Positions 1 through 12,500 of a stretch of DNA of 64,000 bases are shown one piece after another. A program made the translations under genes and the position numbers. Each line of letters begins with the position of its first letter. Positions within the stretch are counted from its first letter, which is position 1. A model generated the notes under the pieces. That model did no database searches, was not told where the DNA came from, and saw only the letters and a list, made by a program, of their open reading frames with translations. Source of the stretch: Isoetes taiwanensis (Eukaryota; Streptophyta; Lycopodiopsida; Isoetales; Isoetaceae); assembly GCA_021234155.1 (NCBI GenBank), contig JAJEKV010000004.1, positions 3,784,109 through 3,848,108 on the forward strand. Direction: 5' to 3'.

Positions 1-555
1 TATGCCATCTACCTTTAGAATCTTTGGCTGGCAACAGGTATTCCCTTGGCATAGTAGATATACATGGGTTTTGAGACTTGAATTTGATTGAAGTCTCAAG
101 CTCTTGCCACCTTTAACTTACAAATTGAGAATGAATTATTTACTACTATCAAAGCTCTTAGGTCTGATAATGCCAAAGAGTATATTTCTCAGGAATTTCA
201 GACCTATGTTCAGTCCAAAGAGAGATGATTGTGCCTTATGGTCACTCTCAAAATGGAGTAGTAGAACGCAAGAATAGAACCCTTATGAACTTGATTCGAA
301 GCATGCTTGAGTTATCTCCACAATTTTGGGATGAGGCAGTTCTAACTGCTGATTATTTTTGTAACAGGGCTCCCACTCAGGCCATCAACTTTAAAACGCC
401 TTTTGAGGTGCTATATGGAACTAAGCTAGATGTCTCTAATCTTAGGGTATTTGGCTTCCTATGCCATTGTTCCTTGAGAATTACTGCAGAAACAAGGCAA
501 GTTAGCTGACAGAGCTATAAAGGTTATCTTTATTGTATATCCTAGCAATAAAAAC
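1..555 (+). pseudogene. Ty1/copia integrase fragment
   Basis: Decayed piece of a copia polyprotein. Visible are SDNAKEY (second integrase acidic residue), then after a frame change GHSQNGVVERKNRTLM (the catalytic Glu), and the conserved FWDEAV, NRAPT and FEVLYGTK blocks, ending near KLADRAIKGYL. In-frame breaks occur around positions 90 and 225. Both ends are missing: the window cuts the left side and the sequence stops resembling copia near 555. It lies head to head with a gag-protease fragment on the other strand, so the two are separate insertions or one rearranged element. Family assignment is firm from the integrase motifs; no function is expected. Confidence 0.8.
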
Positions 556-589
556 TAAGTAAAGTTTACAAGTAATCCAGGCACGAGAA

Positions 590-1699
590 TAACAACTTTT
601 ATTTTGAGGGTAAGACAGTTGGTGGTAGAAAGAGCTACATCCCCTTCCATCTGCCATCATTTTGACTACTGTTCTTGGTATATGGATAAAGATTCTTGAA
701 ATCATTCAATTGGCCTGCCAAATGCTTGGTAGCCCCAGGATCTACAAGCCAAGCATGTGGCTGTAAATTCTCTGCAGTGATGTTGAGGAAATGCAATTCT
801 GCCTCCTCCAAATCAACATGATAAACATGAGCAGTTACCTCATGTGAAGAACTCGAATCTGTAGCCTTTTGTTTTGCCTCCTTATACGTCACAAAATCAG
901 CAACATCCTTGAGAAGTTCCTTGCAGTCTCGTTTAACGTGGCCCTTTTTATTGCAATAACAGCAAGTAAATGGTTGCTGAGGTGCAGACTTAGCCTCTGA
1001 TTTAGATTCTGCTGTAACATCAAAAGAGGAACGAGTAGATGCAGCATTGGCCTCAGAAGTAGATACTAATGGCAGTATGGAAGGTGTGGAAAGCCCAGTT
1101 TTAGAATAAAAAGTGGCCTCCATTTGATCATACCTTTTGTGACATTGTTCCGCATCTATAAGTTTGTGTTGAAGCTGATTGAAGGAGATAGTGATCTTAT
1201 CCTGCAGCTTGTAATAGTCTGTGACACTTTGATACTCATGAGGCAGGCCTTTGAGAGCATATTGTATAAGGGATAGATCTGTGAGAAGACCACCTGCTGC
1301 ATGATATTTTTCCCTCAAGGCCTTGAACTGTTGCAGATAATCTCGCATGTTAGAGCATCCTTCCAATCTTAGATTATCCATCTGGCTTTGAATTCCAAGT
1401 TGTTGACCTTCACCTGCCTGAATACAATTCTGATGAAGGAAATCAAGAGCAGATGAGAAAGCTTTATAACCTCGAAGATCTCTCTGAAAATCTCTGCATA
1501 TAGAAGCTTTGAGATGATTCAGAGCTAGAAAATCTTTGTTGAGTTCATCAGGTGTGGTAGGTTTTCAAGTGAACTAGAACACAGCATTTAGACTGCTGAG
1601 ATTCAAGTTGGTTTCAAAAGCATCTCTTCAGGTCAAATAATTGTCAATAACTAACACCGGATGTGTAAAATACTTCTATGGATTTGAATCTGCAGCCAT
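590..1699 (-). pseudogene. Copia gag with zinc knuckle and start of protease
   Basis: Copia-type gag starting at an ATG at 1699 (MAADSNP), with two early stops, then an open stretch from 1381. The middle has the copia gag signature LRQ/LQQFK and LPHEYQSV; a CCHC zinc knuckle CYCNKKGHVKRDC follows, then the protease start WLVDPGATKHLAG. The aspartic protease triad is normally D-S/T-G; here it reads D-P-G, so the catalytic turn is altered. A frameshift near 660 moves the protease to another frame, where VVKMADGRG continues. This is a dead copy; the family call is secure from the knuckle and the protease context. Confidence 0.8.
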
Positions 1700-2003
1700 A
1701 TTGGATGTATGTATGAAGGACTTCAGACAGAGGTAAGATAGAACTTGTAAATCTTCATAAGGCCAGGGGAAATCTTACCAAATCAGCACATCCAAGCAAA
1801 AAGAATGAGATGAAGACGAATCTGAGCCAGAAAGTGCAGATCCGAACAAGAGAAAGCAGATCCGGTTCAATTCCATTGAGAAAGAACCTGGCATGAAGAA
1901 TCCGGCGTGAGAAGATTCTGGTGTAAAGATTCCTGGCATGAAGAATCAGGCGTGAGGAATGCGTCGTGAACAAATTTGACATGAGAAAAGTTGATTGAAT
2001 TTT

Positions 2004-2204
2004 GAATACATTCTGTGTTAGAATGTTATGAGAAAGTCCAGACTTTTATACAACCATGGCATTAGAATTAGCTATCCTAATTGTCATGCCAATCATAGAT
2101 AACCAATAATAGAGTAGCATGACAATTAGGATAGCTAATTCTAATGCCATGGTTGTATAAAAGTCTGGACTTTCTCATAACATTCTAACTTTTAGAATGT
2201 ATTC
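2004..2204. repeat. Foldback, 86-88 bp arms with 27 bp spacer
   Basis: Arms at 2004-2089 and 2117-2204 are nearly perfect reverse complements (for example GCATGACAATTAGGATAGC and its complement). It sits in the copia leader. The outer ends read GAATACATTCT and AGAATGTATTC. It could be a small foldback/MITE inserted into the element or part of the leader RNA structure; no clear target duplication is visible. Confidence 0.85.
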
Positions 2205-2393
2205 GTAACATGATGTGAATAAATTTGGACCTCGTGAGACTCGTCCTGAACTCGCAACGCGATTCAGACCCAATCTCCACCAATGCATGCAGAGAATTGC
2301 AAGCAGAAATTGATTCGAATCCCTTCTGATTAGGGCCAGCACCTTGTTCTGATCCTCCTGTTAAAAATTGGCACTCATTTTTTTCTCACAACA

Positions 2394-2407
2394 TGGCTCC
2401 GATACCA
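2394..2407 (-). other. Primer-binding site for initiator tRNA-Met (copia)
   Basis: On the minus strand this reads TGGTATCGGAGCCA, one base from the usual plant site TGGTATCAGAGCCA. It directly abuts the LTR end TTCA, as expected for a copia element. Confidence 0.8.
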
Positions 2408-2679
2408 TGAAGATGCAGTGTGAATATGCAAGGGAGAAAAGGGCAGAATAGCTAGGCTAGTGAGTGGACTGAATGAGAAACTAAAACGCATGACTATGGC
2501 TTTATAGGAGAGCCATGTCAGCAACATAAGTGTCATGTCTAGTCATCTAAAGGTGGTGACATGTAATTTGTTATATGCTAACAATGAGTAACAGCAGATG
2601 GAAGTTTTTGTTTGCAAACTTAGCTTCACTTAATCTGTGAGACTGCCATTCTAGATCTCCCTGAAGTAACAATTCAACA
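2408..2679 (-). repeat. Copia 5' LTR (272 bp)
   Basis: On the minus strand it begins TGTTGAATTGTTAC and ends CATCTTCA, i.e. TG...CA termini, immediately followed by the primer-binding site. A TATA box (CTATAAAG on the minus strand, near 2501-2507) is placed as expected for U3/R. The boundary is defined by the TGTTGA start and by the junction with the primer-binding site; no partner LTR is in the window. Confidence 0.75.
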
Positions 2680-3476
2680 CCAAGCTAGCTTGCAAGCATA
2701 ACACACCAGCAAATCATGCTGCAAATTACACTGCTCATACTTTTGAAATTGCCCCAATGTACGAGAGCGCCTTTCAAAACTAGAAACTAGATTTGTATGC
2801 TCATATCCATCAAGAACAAATAGTACTTGATTTCTCAAATGCAGGCACCTGTAACTTACCTTTAGCTGCTTGGTTAATCTTCCAATATAAGGGTAAGAAA
2901 TGTACCCCAAACAATCATCCAAGTTAGGATGATCCTCCACGTTCCCATCATGTGACAACCAAATGGAATATGTAGATACATAGAAAGAGGCAAATTCAGG
3001 GTGGGAAGTCCATCCGAGCAAAAGACTCCGGATCAACCCCTGTTTGGTGGGTTGTGAGACCAATGGATTTCATAAGAAACCATCTAGGTGGCAAATTGTA
3101 ATGCTCCTCAAAAAGCATATTGGACTACGTTCCATCTCCATATTCCATGAGGAAACATCTTCCATGTGATAGATGCATCGTCTTCTGTCTCTTAAAGGGC
3201 AATGGATCTTGAAATGGTTAACCTTGCCTGCTGCAATTTGTCAAACCTGCACAACCAGGCGGAATGGCTCTGTTGGTAAAGGAGGTGCTGATCGGGATGA
3301 CGTGGTATATGTGTTATCGGATCTGTTGTCAAACGTTGCAGTTTGTGGCAAGCTACACAGGGTTTAGGGAGGCAAAACACAAAGTACGCATGTTTGAATT
3401 TAACCTTGACCCATACATGATAATACCAACATACACAAGCCTACCCTAAGCATGGCCAGAAGGAAGCGTTTCTTAC
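2680..3476. other. Unassigned sequence between copia LTR and subtilisin exon 7
   Basis: No known domain recognised. A minus-strand open frame of about 129 codons (2674-3063) could hold a host exon, but it has no family resemblance I know and ends just inside the LTR. The 3' exon(s) of the subtilisin gene should lie here or beyond the copia insertion; I could not identify them. Confidence 0.4.
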
Positions 3477-3560
3477 CACATGAGGGCATGCCATTGATGT
3501 CCCAGACATTGTTACAAACATTGCATCACTTGCATTGGAAGCGCTGGTTATGAGCTCGCC
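3477..3560 (-). CDS. Subtilisin exon 7: catalytic Ser
   Basis: Acceptor CTATGCAG and donor GTG|GTAAGA bound 28 codons containing VTMSGTSMACPHV, the S8 serine signature. The next exon was not recognised within 3.4 kb downstream, where unassigned sequence and a copia insertion lie. Confidence 0.85.
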
Positions 3561-6500
3561 CTGCATAGAGAAACAACAGAAAAGTAGTAAATTGTCAGAG
3601 CAGATAGGATTTCCATATTGAACAGCTCAAAAAAATGACAAACTAGACAACTCAAATTGTATATAACCAGAATTTTGAAGAAGAAAAAACATATGGAAAT
3701 GACCATTGTATGTCTCAAGAAGCACCTGAAATCAGATTGCGTTATGCCTTTTTATATAGAGATATCCCTTTGTGGACATATTTTTAGGGCATGTAAATAG
3801 TGCCGAATAACAATCCATATGGAAGACCTTGTGGAAATGATGGACTGCCATCCATTGAGGAGCCATTTTGACGAACTTACGAGTTTCAAAGACAACCAGC
3901 AATCCATAGAGGAACCAGTGCTGGTGTTTCCTTGTATTACCAAAAAAATGCTATAAATGTATGGTATTATTTTGTAATGCCATCTCAAACTGCAGGCTTG
4001 CACCAAATTCTGCCAACACTATGTGGCACTAAAGATCTGCTTCAAAGACAACAAATTTGGAACTTCTCCAACAGGTTTCATTCGTCTCTCCAAGATTAAA
4101 AAAAGTTGTTGATGCAGTGCAGCTGGCTTGATTATAGTGCCAAAACGAAAAAGAAAACTTTGGTTCTCACAGCAATGACTGCCTCTCTGTTAGGTGTAGA
4201 GCCCTGGGCAATGCTTGCCTGGGTTGCTGCTTCCAAATCGAATAGGGGGGCTGAAAAATCCAGGTCAAAGATGGGTGTATTGCTGGAGAAATCTGAAAGA
4301 AACAGTGGAACTGCACAGGGCTCAATGGGCAGTTGAAATCTCCATACAGATTACAAATATCTATGTTAGCCAAATCCGCTTTAAGGATGAAGGAGAAGAT
4401 GAAACAGTAACTCACAGGAGCAACTATTGTGACACAAGTTCCATAATTGGAAAACCAACTCAATTCATTGTAAATGTTCGAAGATGCAACTGAAACTACT
4501 TTAGTTGCTCTTGAAGGAGAATAATTGCACGCCGGCTGTAGGAAGTTACCTGCAGCTGCAACCTGTAATGAAGAGCTTTATGTTAGGCACCTTAAAAGAC
4601 ACTGGTAAGTTAACAAATCTGATTTCAAGTGTCATCAAAACTGCATACAATGGTTTATATAAAGCACGTGAATAAACCAATAACGCTTTCCAGTTCACGC
4701 TTATCCAATAAATCATCCAATTTCCATTCATGGACGCAGGTTCTCTTAGATAATATGAAACAAATGTATCTTAGTAGTAAATTGACATGTGCGCATCGTG
4801 GTGTAGGAGATTGCTCTGTTCTGCTGCTTTTAACATGGTATCAGTGTCAAGGTTAGGAGAATCATCCAAGAAGTGATTGGTGAAAGACAAACATTGAGAC
4901 ATCATAGCAAAGTGCCAAAACTCTCCTGTAATTTAACCTGGAGTTGTCCAAGGAGATAGAATCTTCTGCAGTTACTGGCGGGAATAGATCGAATCAGTCC
5001 AAATTGAATATTGTCCTAATAATGTGCTAAAGGTAAAATGTTTAATCATTACTTTGGCTATTCCAGGATCGTGCCGGAATTGTTGCAGTTGGACAAAGAG
5101 AAATTCTCCAAAGGGAGAGCTTCTGGTGTAGATGCTTGGAATTTGGTCGTGCAAAAAGAAATTGAGATTGGTATTTGTTACAACATTCTCTGCCAAAATT
5201 GATGCATCCGATCCGATTCCTCAAAGATCTCTCATTGGTAGGTCAATTTAGCCTGTAACATGAGAAGTGCCAGAAACGACAGGTGAGTTGCCAGCAGGAT
5301 TGAGTAAATCGCTCTAAGTCTCTCTCAGAGAACTTTGGTTCAAAAATGGATCCTTTCAAATTCTTCATGCGCGATAAGTTGAGCCATTGAATCATAAATC
5401 ATGGAAAACTTAAACCAAAATGATGATGATGATGGAGAAAATCAGGTCAGCAACTCTACAAGATTCTAATAATATCCAAATTGATTTCCAACTCAAATGA
5501 AGCTAGTTTAAGATTCACTAGTGCTGGTGGCAATATGATTACGGAGCGGGAATTAATACAAAAACATTGTCTTCTCAATATGATAATGTAGCTCAAAAAT
5601 CAGGTTTGATGTATACATTTGATTTGAATCTTCTAAAATATTCTATAGAAAGAAAGGAAGAAAGATTTATTAACGTCTACGGAAGGCCCAAAGGGTCTAT
5701 GAGATACAATATTTTCAAGGCCTCCAGGAGGAAAACCCTCCTGTTATCTGAAGTATACAAACAAAAATATTAATCTAACAGAACTTATAGTAAGAATCTG
5801 CTCAGGTCGGGTTCGATGGGAGTAGCCCATTTGTTCCTGTGCCTGCTGCAAGTACCACTTTTTGACTTGCTTTGAAGCTTGATGCTCAGCCTCTTCTGGA
5901 AAAGCCTTTTATGTTTTGCAACTGCTGATCGTTTTATCTTCTTAGACAATGTCAACGACACGCCTTTAGGGTCAAGATACTTTCTTTTCTGTGATGCCTC
6001 CACCATCATCTTATCATCATTTGACTCAGATGAAAAGAAATTGGTTATTTCTGTTTGCTTCAAGCCCATTGGATTCTTTTGTTTCTGCTTTCTGTGGATA
6101 GTTCACATACAAAGTGAGGCACATTTCTGATCGTAATATTCCATCAACTGCCGTAAAGATGTGGGGTCTCTAAAAAGACAATGGTGCCTCTAATAATGTA
6201 GTAGGTTGGGCAGGTAAAAATAAAATGTTTTTCTGATTCAGCCATGTTTAGATCACACATAAGCCCATCTCCTCATACAATTTAGATGCCTTTGAGAACC
6301 AATAGCGCTTACCCTGGTCTGCCAACATTTTAGATGACACGTATGCCAACCAGGGAAGTCTTTTTTGATCTTCTTGTGATTGTCCAAAGCGGCATAACCT
6401 AAATCACTGTTTGAAAGGCAATTTCAACCTGCAAAGGTTTCACATTAAATTCAGCAAGCATTATATCATGGGGTACCAAATGTTTACTTCTAATCCTTCT

Positions 6501-9500
6501 AGAAAGAAGAGAAGTTTGGAGCCTTCCAGTTGACCCCAATCATCAGCTCATAAATCAACTCCCCATATTTGTGCACCATATAATGCCAGCCTCACCAACA
6601 TGCCACATAGGAAGAGCTTTGTATGAACATCTTGGAAATGGAGTTGATAGTACTCTTTTTCCAGCTGTACAAGACAGGCAAATCCCTTTGTAATCCTTGC
6701 CTGGCCAGCCTCCCTCAACCTAAAAAGAGGGCCCGCAAACTCAACACCCAAGTGTTCCACAGGGTGTCCTTGGAAAATAAAAGAGTTATTTTTCCAATTC
6801 TCCCAAGGGGTATTAAATACCATCACTTTGGTCTTGTGATTTAATTGCAGCTCTCTATCTTTGCAAAAGGTTTTTAATGCAGCCAGATGTTTTTGGAGAC
6901 CTCGAGGAGATGATGAAATTAGAAGGAGAAACTCGTGTTAAAACAGAAAGATTAGCAATTAAATGCAAAGGGCTTACACAAGTATCTCACACGCCACCAT
7001 GGAAAACCAATGCAGGACACTGAACTCACCATGGAATTAAATGCAAAGGGCTTACACGAGTATCTCACACGCCACCATGGAAAACCAATGCAGGACACTG
7101 AACTCACTCGTTTGTCACCCAAGTATTCATCTCAACAATGCTTGCTTTCTGATTTCTTCCTGCCTCAGTGAACACGCGGAGCTAAATCTCCTTAGAGCAC
7201 AGGGTCAGGCTGCTTGCAGGAGAAGTTTCTCGACAATAGATCACATTTTTACCTTGCGGCGGTCTATGTGTATTGCTGCTTTGTGGATTTCTGCAAAGCC
7301 TTTGATACAGTCCCTTGGAACTGCCTATTTCATAGACTTATGGAATTAGGATTGTCGTAGCAAGCCATATGGGCCGTTTTGACGCTCTATGATAATGTTT
7401 TGGAAAGAATTAAAGTGCCCGAAGGCTGGTTGGATGAAATAAGCAAATTGCTGTATATTTGGTCTCATAGACACAAGGTCTCTCGTAGACGTTAATATAA
7501 TCTTTCTTTCTTTTGTGCCAATGTCAATTGGGAAATATCTATAATCGACATGCACAATAGGGTTGCAAGCATTGGTCATTTGTTTAATATTCATCCCTCA
7601 GTTTTGAGGTAGTATCAGGGTCACAGTTGAACAGCCCATAGTCGGAAGTACCAAAAGAGATAAAATGGAAAGGGGCTCGGGTGGTATGACCATTAAGCAA
7701 GTGGCAAGCAAAGCCGGATATCCTGGGTTGACACTCAGCCAGCTCAACCTCAATTTCTGACAACCTGCAAAAATGACAAACACCAAAAGTGTATATTCCC
7801 AACGAATCAGGAAAGTTTTTGACAGACGAAATATTCTGCCAAAACCATCGGAAGTAGAGGACAATATCCCCAGCTTAAACAATATCATAAACGGTGAAAT
7901 CCTGGAGACACTTACCACCACAATTCCAATATCCTCCACAATGTTGTTGACAGCTTGATCAATACTGATGGACGCCTGTGTTGCAATTGACATCGATAAG
8001 ACAGCTGGTGAAACAGCATTATCACTTATCCACTCCAGCCCATCCATAATTGCACCATAACTGCCACTCCCACCACAATCCATTGAGCGGATTGGATGTA
8101 CAAGTGCATCTTTTGCGACCCCACTTTTGAGGCCCCCTACAATACCTGTGTAAATTCCACACTTGTTAAATTTTAATGCTTCTATCTTACATTCTTACTT
8201 ACCCATGTAATTCTTTATTCAGAATGCTGTGATAGACAATCCTCTCAAATTAAAAGTGTGCATGAAACTACACTTTAAACGATGAACTTGGTTATTACTG
8301 CAACTTCTGTACATCAAACAAAAATGAAGTATACCAAACATTCTTCAGGCAAGTTTGAATTTCGAATTATCCACATTCAATCATCCTGATGTTTGCCTAC
8401 TCTATTGGCTCAGCCCAAGATGACTTAGTCCAGAAACTCAGTGACAAAACCCTCTCCCAAGTCTGAATCTGAATTCTGATAATTTTAGTGCATCTTTGTA
8501 GAATGATTACTAGCAGTCAAGAAATAACTAAGATTTGCAAAATTATAACTGGAAGAATGAAGATCTAAATTTCTAACTTGAAACTTTCACCAAAATGGAT
8601 AAACATTCAGCAAATCTTGACAAGAAGACAAGAAAGATAATATGAGAGACCAGCCATCAAATGTGGCTAAAACCAACTCCTAGATCTATTCTGATTGCAA
8701 TATTATAGTTTCTTGGAGGATCAGTTCAACTGGACCTCTGGAATTACAAGTTCTGGTTTGGCCGAGGAACATCTCCCAAATATTAATGCAGGCTCAAAAG
8801 AGAGCTTCTCCTTACTCAAAAACTTCTAGCCAAGCGCACTTCCACTCAAAAAGACCCCATAGCTGGCTCTGATACCACGACAAAGGATCAATACAGAACG
8901 CTAATGATGTATTGATGAGATGGGAAACACGATCGATGCCTAGGATCTCAGGAGAAGTGGGGAAATCTAGGTAAGAATGGAAAGATTGGATGCGCATAGT
9001 CGCGTGTCCTGACAAAGACAGGTGATAATGTGGACACAAAGGTGTGATACAGATCAAATCATCAGAGTAAAAGCAGGTTAGATTTAGATTTCTCTTTCTT
9101 AATACTTAATTATTTCAATCATAATTAGGGGAAATGACAAATGTTAAATTTTGGGAGTTTGACAAACAGATGGTCCAATAACAAAGTTAATATGTAAATC
9201 TATGAAATTCGAGAGCTTACTATTACATCCATAATTTGCATACATGCCATAAATGCATCAATCATGCTGCATGGGAATGGATAAATTGATATTGTAAGAT
9301 AGCCATAAAGTCAAAAACATAGCACAATGAACCAGCACTTTATACCCGCGCAATGTGTCCCATGCCCATTGCAGTCGGTGGTGCCATATCCATCACGGAT
9401 TCCATCATATCCACCAGAGCACCTTGAGAGCTTTCTTCCATAATTATCAGTTCTCCCATCTTGATAAAGGAAGTCTTGGTGAGTACACCTAATGCCCTGT

Positions 9501-12500
9501 TTATGTCATTTAACATATAAATAATATCAATAGGATATTTATAAAAATTATAATGATGATAAATAAATAATAAAATAACCAATTCCCAGCTAAAACATGC
9601 AAATACTTGTAGCTTGCAAATCTTAAGAACTTCAAAGAAGCAAGTTTGACTGCCTTCTGTTCCAAGGGTAGCCCTTATTATTGGGGTCCATTCCCATGAT
9701 TAAACAAGTATTTATCTCAGGACATGGCAAAATATAAAACCAGGCTGGTAGCTAAAGGCTACAATCAGCAATTTGGTTTGCACCGTACAGAAGTGTGCAC
9801 CAATTGCGCATATGTCTACAGTTACGCTCTTTCAGCCTTGGCAACTCAACTTAAAGAGTGATTTCCATAATGGGTAGAAACTTAACTCTAACCTAACTTG
9901 TCATGACTGGGCCTGATGTGAAACGTCAGCACATGTCTGTCCATATCATCACATGTTCTTACTGTTACCTTATTTTGCTTTCCCAAGTTCTCCAGCAGAT
10001 GAAATGACTCCCTGTTTGCTTTCCTCAGGAAGTCATCTCAAAAATGACACCAAGGACGCATCCAACACAAAATTAGAGTTCCATCTGATAGACCTGATCG
10101 CAAAACTTACAGATAAAGTCCTTATCAATTGTAGAACATTAACTAATCCGCTCACAATCAGGTTACAGCCAAAGATTTCCAACCATTCGTATCCCATTTC
10201 GTCCACCAATAGTTCCTAAGACTCTTACATTGTGATCTGTTTGTTAGAACCAAATGGTATTTCCACCGTGGGAACCCGATCAAAAATAGCCGTTTTTAGA
10301 TCGTTTTTTGTCTAAAGTTTCTGGCACCAAGCAGAAACATCTAGAGGATATACATTCCGCTCCTATCCACAATCCCATGATCTCTTACACAAGCGACGAT
10401 ATTAAGCACAACATAAATTACCAATCAAATCAAGCAAAGTATCCCTCTACATTTAAAGCATTGCCATACCGTGTCAAGCACATAGACATGCACACCATCT
10501 CCACTGTAAGGAGAACTGAAGAGTTGATTAAGTAAACTCTGACCCGGAAGTCGGTCGATTCGATCAAGTCCCCATGGAGGGTTTTGCTGAGTCACAGCTC
10601 CATTGACCCTGAAAGTTCCCTCCACTTCTACATAGTCAATAGCTGAATGCCACTTATCTAGTAGCACCATAAGGTTCTCTCCAGTTATCCTTACTAGCAT
10701 TCCTGGCCATATTCGCTTGTACCTATATATTGTGTCGTCAATATCGGTAACATGACAGAAACTCCGGTATGCAGTATGATATCTCGTTAAGTAAAAAGGT
10801 TTACATTACAATAGATTCAATCTTGTTCAAATACAAAATGATGCAGAGACATGCATCAAAGATACAGTATATTCCATTATAAACCATATAAATGGTTACC
10901 TGAATATGAAATTTACACACCACATAATTAAATGGTAGTACATTAAATATAGCCTCTAATAAAATGCCCAAACACCTGACCAAGTACACCTGACAAACCA
11001 AATATAAAATGAACTCCTTCCTTTTATAAATTGCCCCAAGGATTGAGTATTTCAAAAGTGAAGTTTTGCTGTCTACGGCCAAGGTGGTTTGCATATAGCA
11101 ATGAGTTGCGGGAATTGAAACGTCCACCTTCACTAGAAGCCATTACCCGAGTTGTTGAAAATAAAGCTCCAAAGGGCATAATGCCTTTTAGATCCAGGAT
11201 AAGATAAACATCTTAAAGACCGGTTAACATCTCTGTTTATTGTGATATGGATATATGATAACCTAGATAATGCCCATTCTGAAATTAGAACTAATTGATT
11301 CACGTATGCCTTGTATTACATATAAAAGAGGCTTGTGAGGAATAGCGATTATACAAATTCACCATAGACCATAGTCAGATGATGGATTCTGTTAAGGGCA
11401 GAAGAAAACCTTCCTGTGCTGCTTTTGTATATTGTATTAAAGCCTTTTATACGGTACGCAGAAAAAACTTGTGGGCTACTCTTGACAGGATTGGTGTGCC
11501 TGATTAGTATGAAACCATTGTCAAAACGATTTATGAGCGGAATTCCTGCAATTCTTATTTCCTTTGGAAGGCAATGGTGCGGTGAAAGTAATATGGGAGT
11601 TAAGCAAGGATATCCTATGTCACCTACATTATTTTATTTCCTTTGGAAGGCAATGGTGCGGTGAAAGTAATATGGGAGTTGTTAAGCAAGGATCTCCTAT
11701 GTCACCTACATTATTTGGTATTTTCATCGATAATTTAGAAAGATGGGCTAGTGAACTGAGTGCAGAGGGTATTCCTGTGTTTCTTTTGCTTTTACTTTAT
11801 GCAGATGGCATTGTATTGGTTCCAGAAAGCAAGGAGAGAATGTATAAGCATTTGGATGCACTAGCTGCTCTTTGTAATACCAAGGGTATGCAGGTAAGTT
11901 TCAGTAAGCTTTCTGGAACCACTTTGGATAGTAATCATGCATTCTTTTATAAATCTGATCCACTCGAGATATTTACATCCTAAAGATATTTGCTGCAGAA
12001 AAGAACTTGCATTGGAATTTGGATCAAAGAGTGGGTTAAGATGGTTTGAAGGATCTGTTCGTAATGCAAGAAAAAGTATGGGTGATAATATTTGGAAATT
12101 CAGTGCTTTTAAAAAACGTTGTTCAATCGGTTTTTGGGTGTGAAATGTGGGGACCAGGGTTATCTCTTGAGTTATGGCAGAGAATAGAAAAAGTGCAGTT
12201 ATGGCAGAGAACTGAAAAACTGCAGAAGAAATTTTTGCACACAGAATTAGGGGCCAAGATCCAATGACCTTATGAGATAATGCTTGTTGAATGCGACATG
12301 CTTCCCTTTGACATAAGAGTTAATGCAGAAATGGAGGCTTTGCATGGATGATTTTAATAGGGATACAAACAGAATTCATAGATTGTTTTAAGAAAAAGTG
12401 GTAATTCAACCTTGGACGAAGCCTGGTGTAAAAATGGTTTACAAAGACGCTGTTTGAAAGGACTATGATGAACCCAATCTTGCAAGAGATGGACTGTCTG

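Larger units (their letters stand above)
590..2679 (-). mobile_element. Degenerate Ty1/copia retrotransposon, 5' part
   Basis: Reading leftwards: a 272 bp LTR, a primer-binding site, about 700 bp of untranslated leader, then gag running into protease, truncated near 590. No reverse transcriptase or second LTR is seen in this orientation. The leader carries a 200 bp foldback (2004-2204) and short imperfect repeats of an AGAATC(C/A)GGCGTGAG-like word near 1860-1960. The element lies downstream of the last recognised exon of the subtilisin gene, on the same strand. Confidence 0.72.

Noticed and set aside
1755-1982. 75-codon minus-strand frame in the copia leader
   Set aside because: It translates short leader repeats (AGAATC(C/A)GGCGTGAG-like) and has no domain; it lies between primer-binding site and gag.
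7598-7765. Candidate subtilisin exon after IVV with a TSDYG-like stretch
   Set aside because: The phase-0 reading has several stops; a perfect exon with AAGN, the correct phase and good splice sites was found at 4416-4562.
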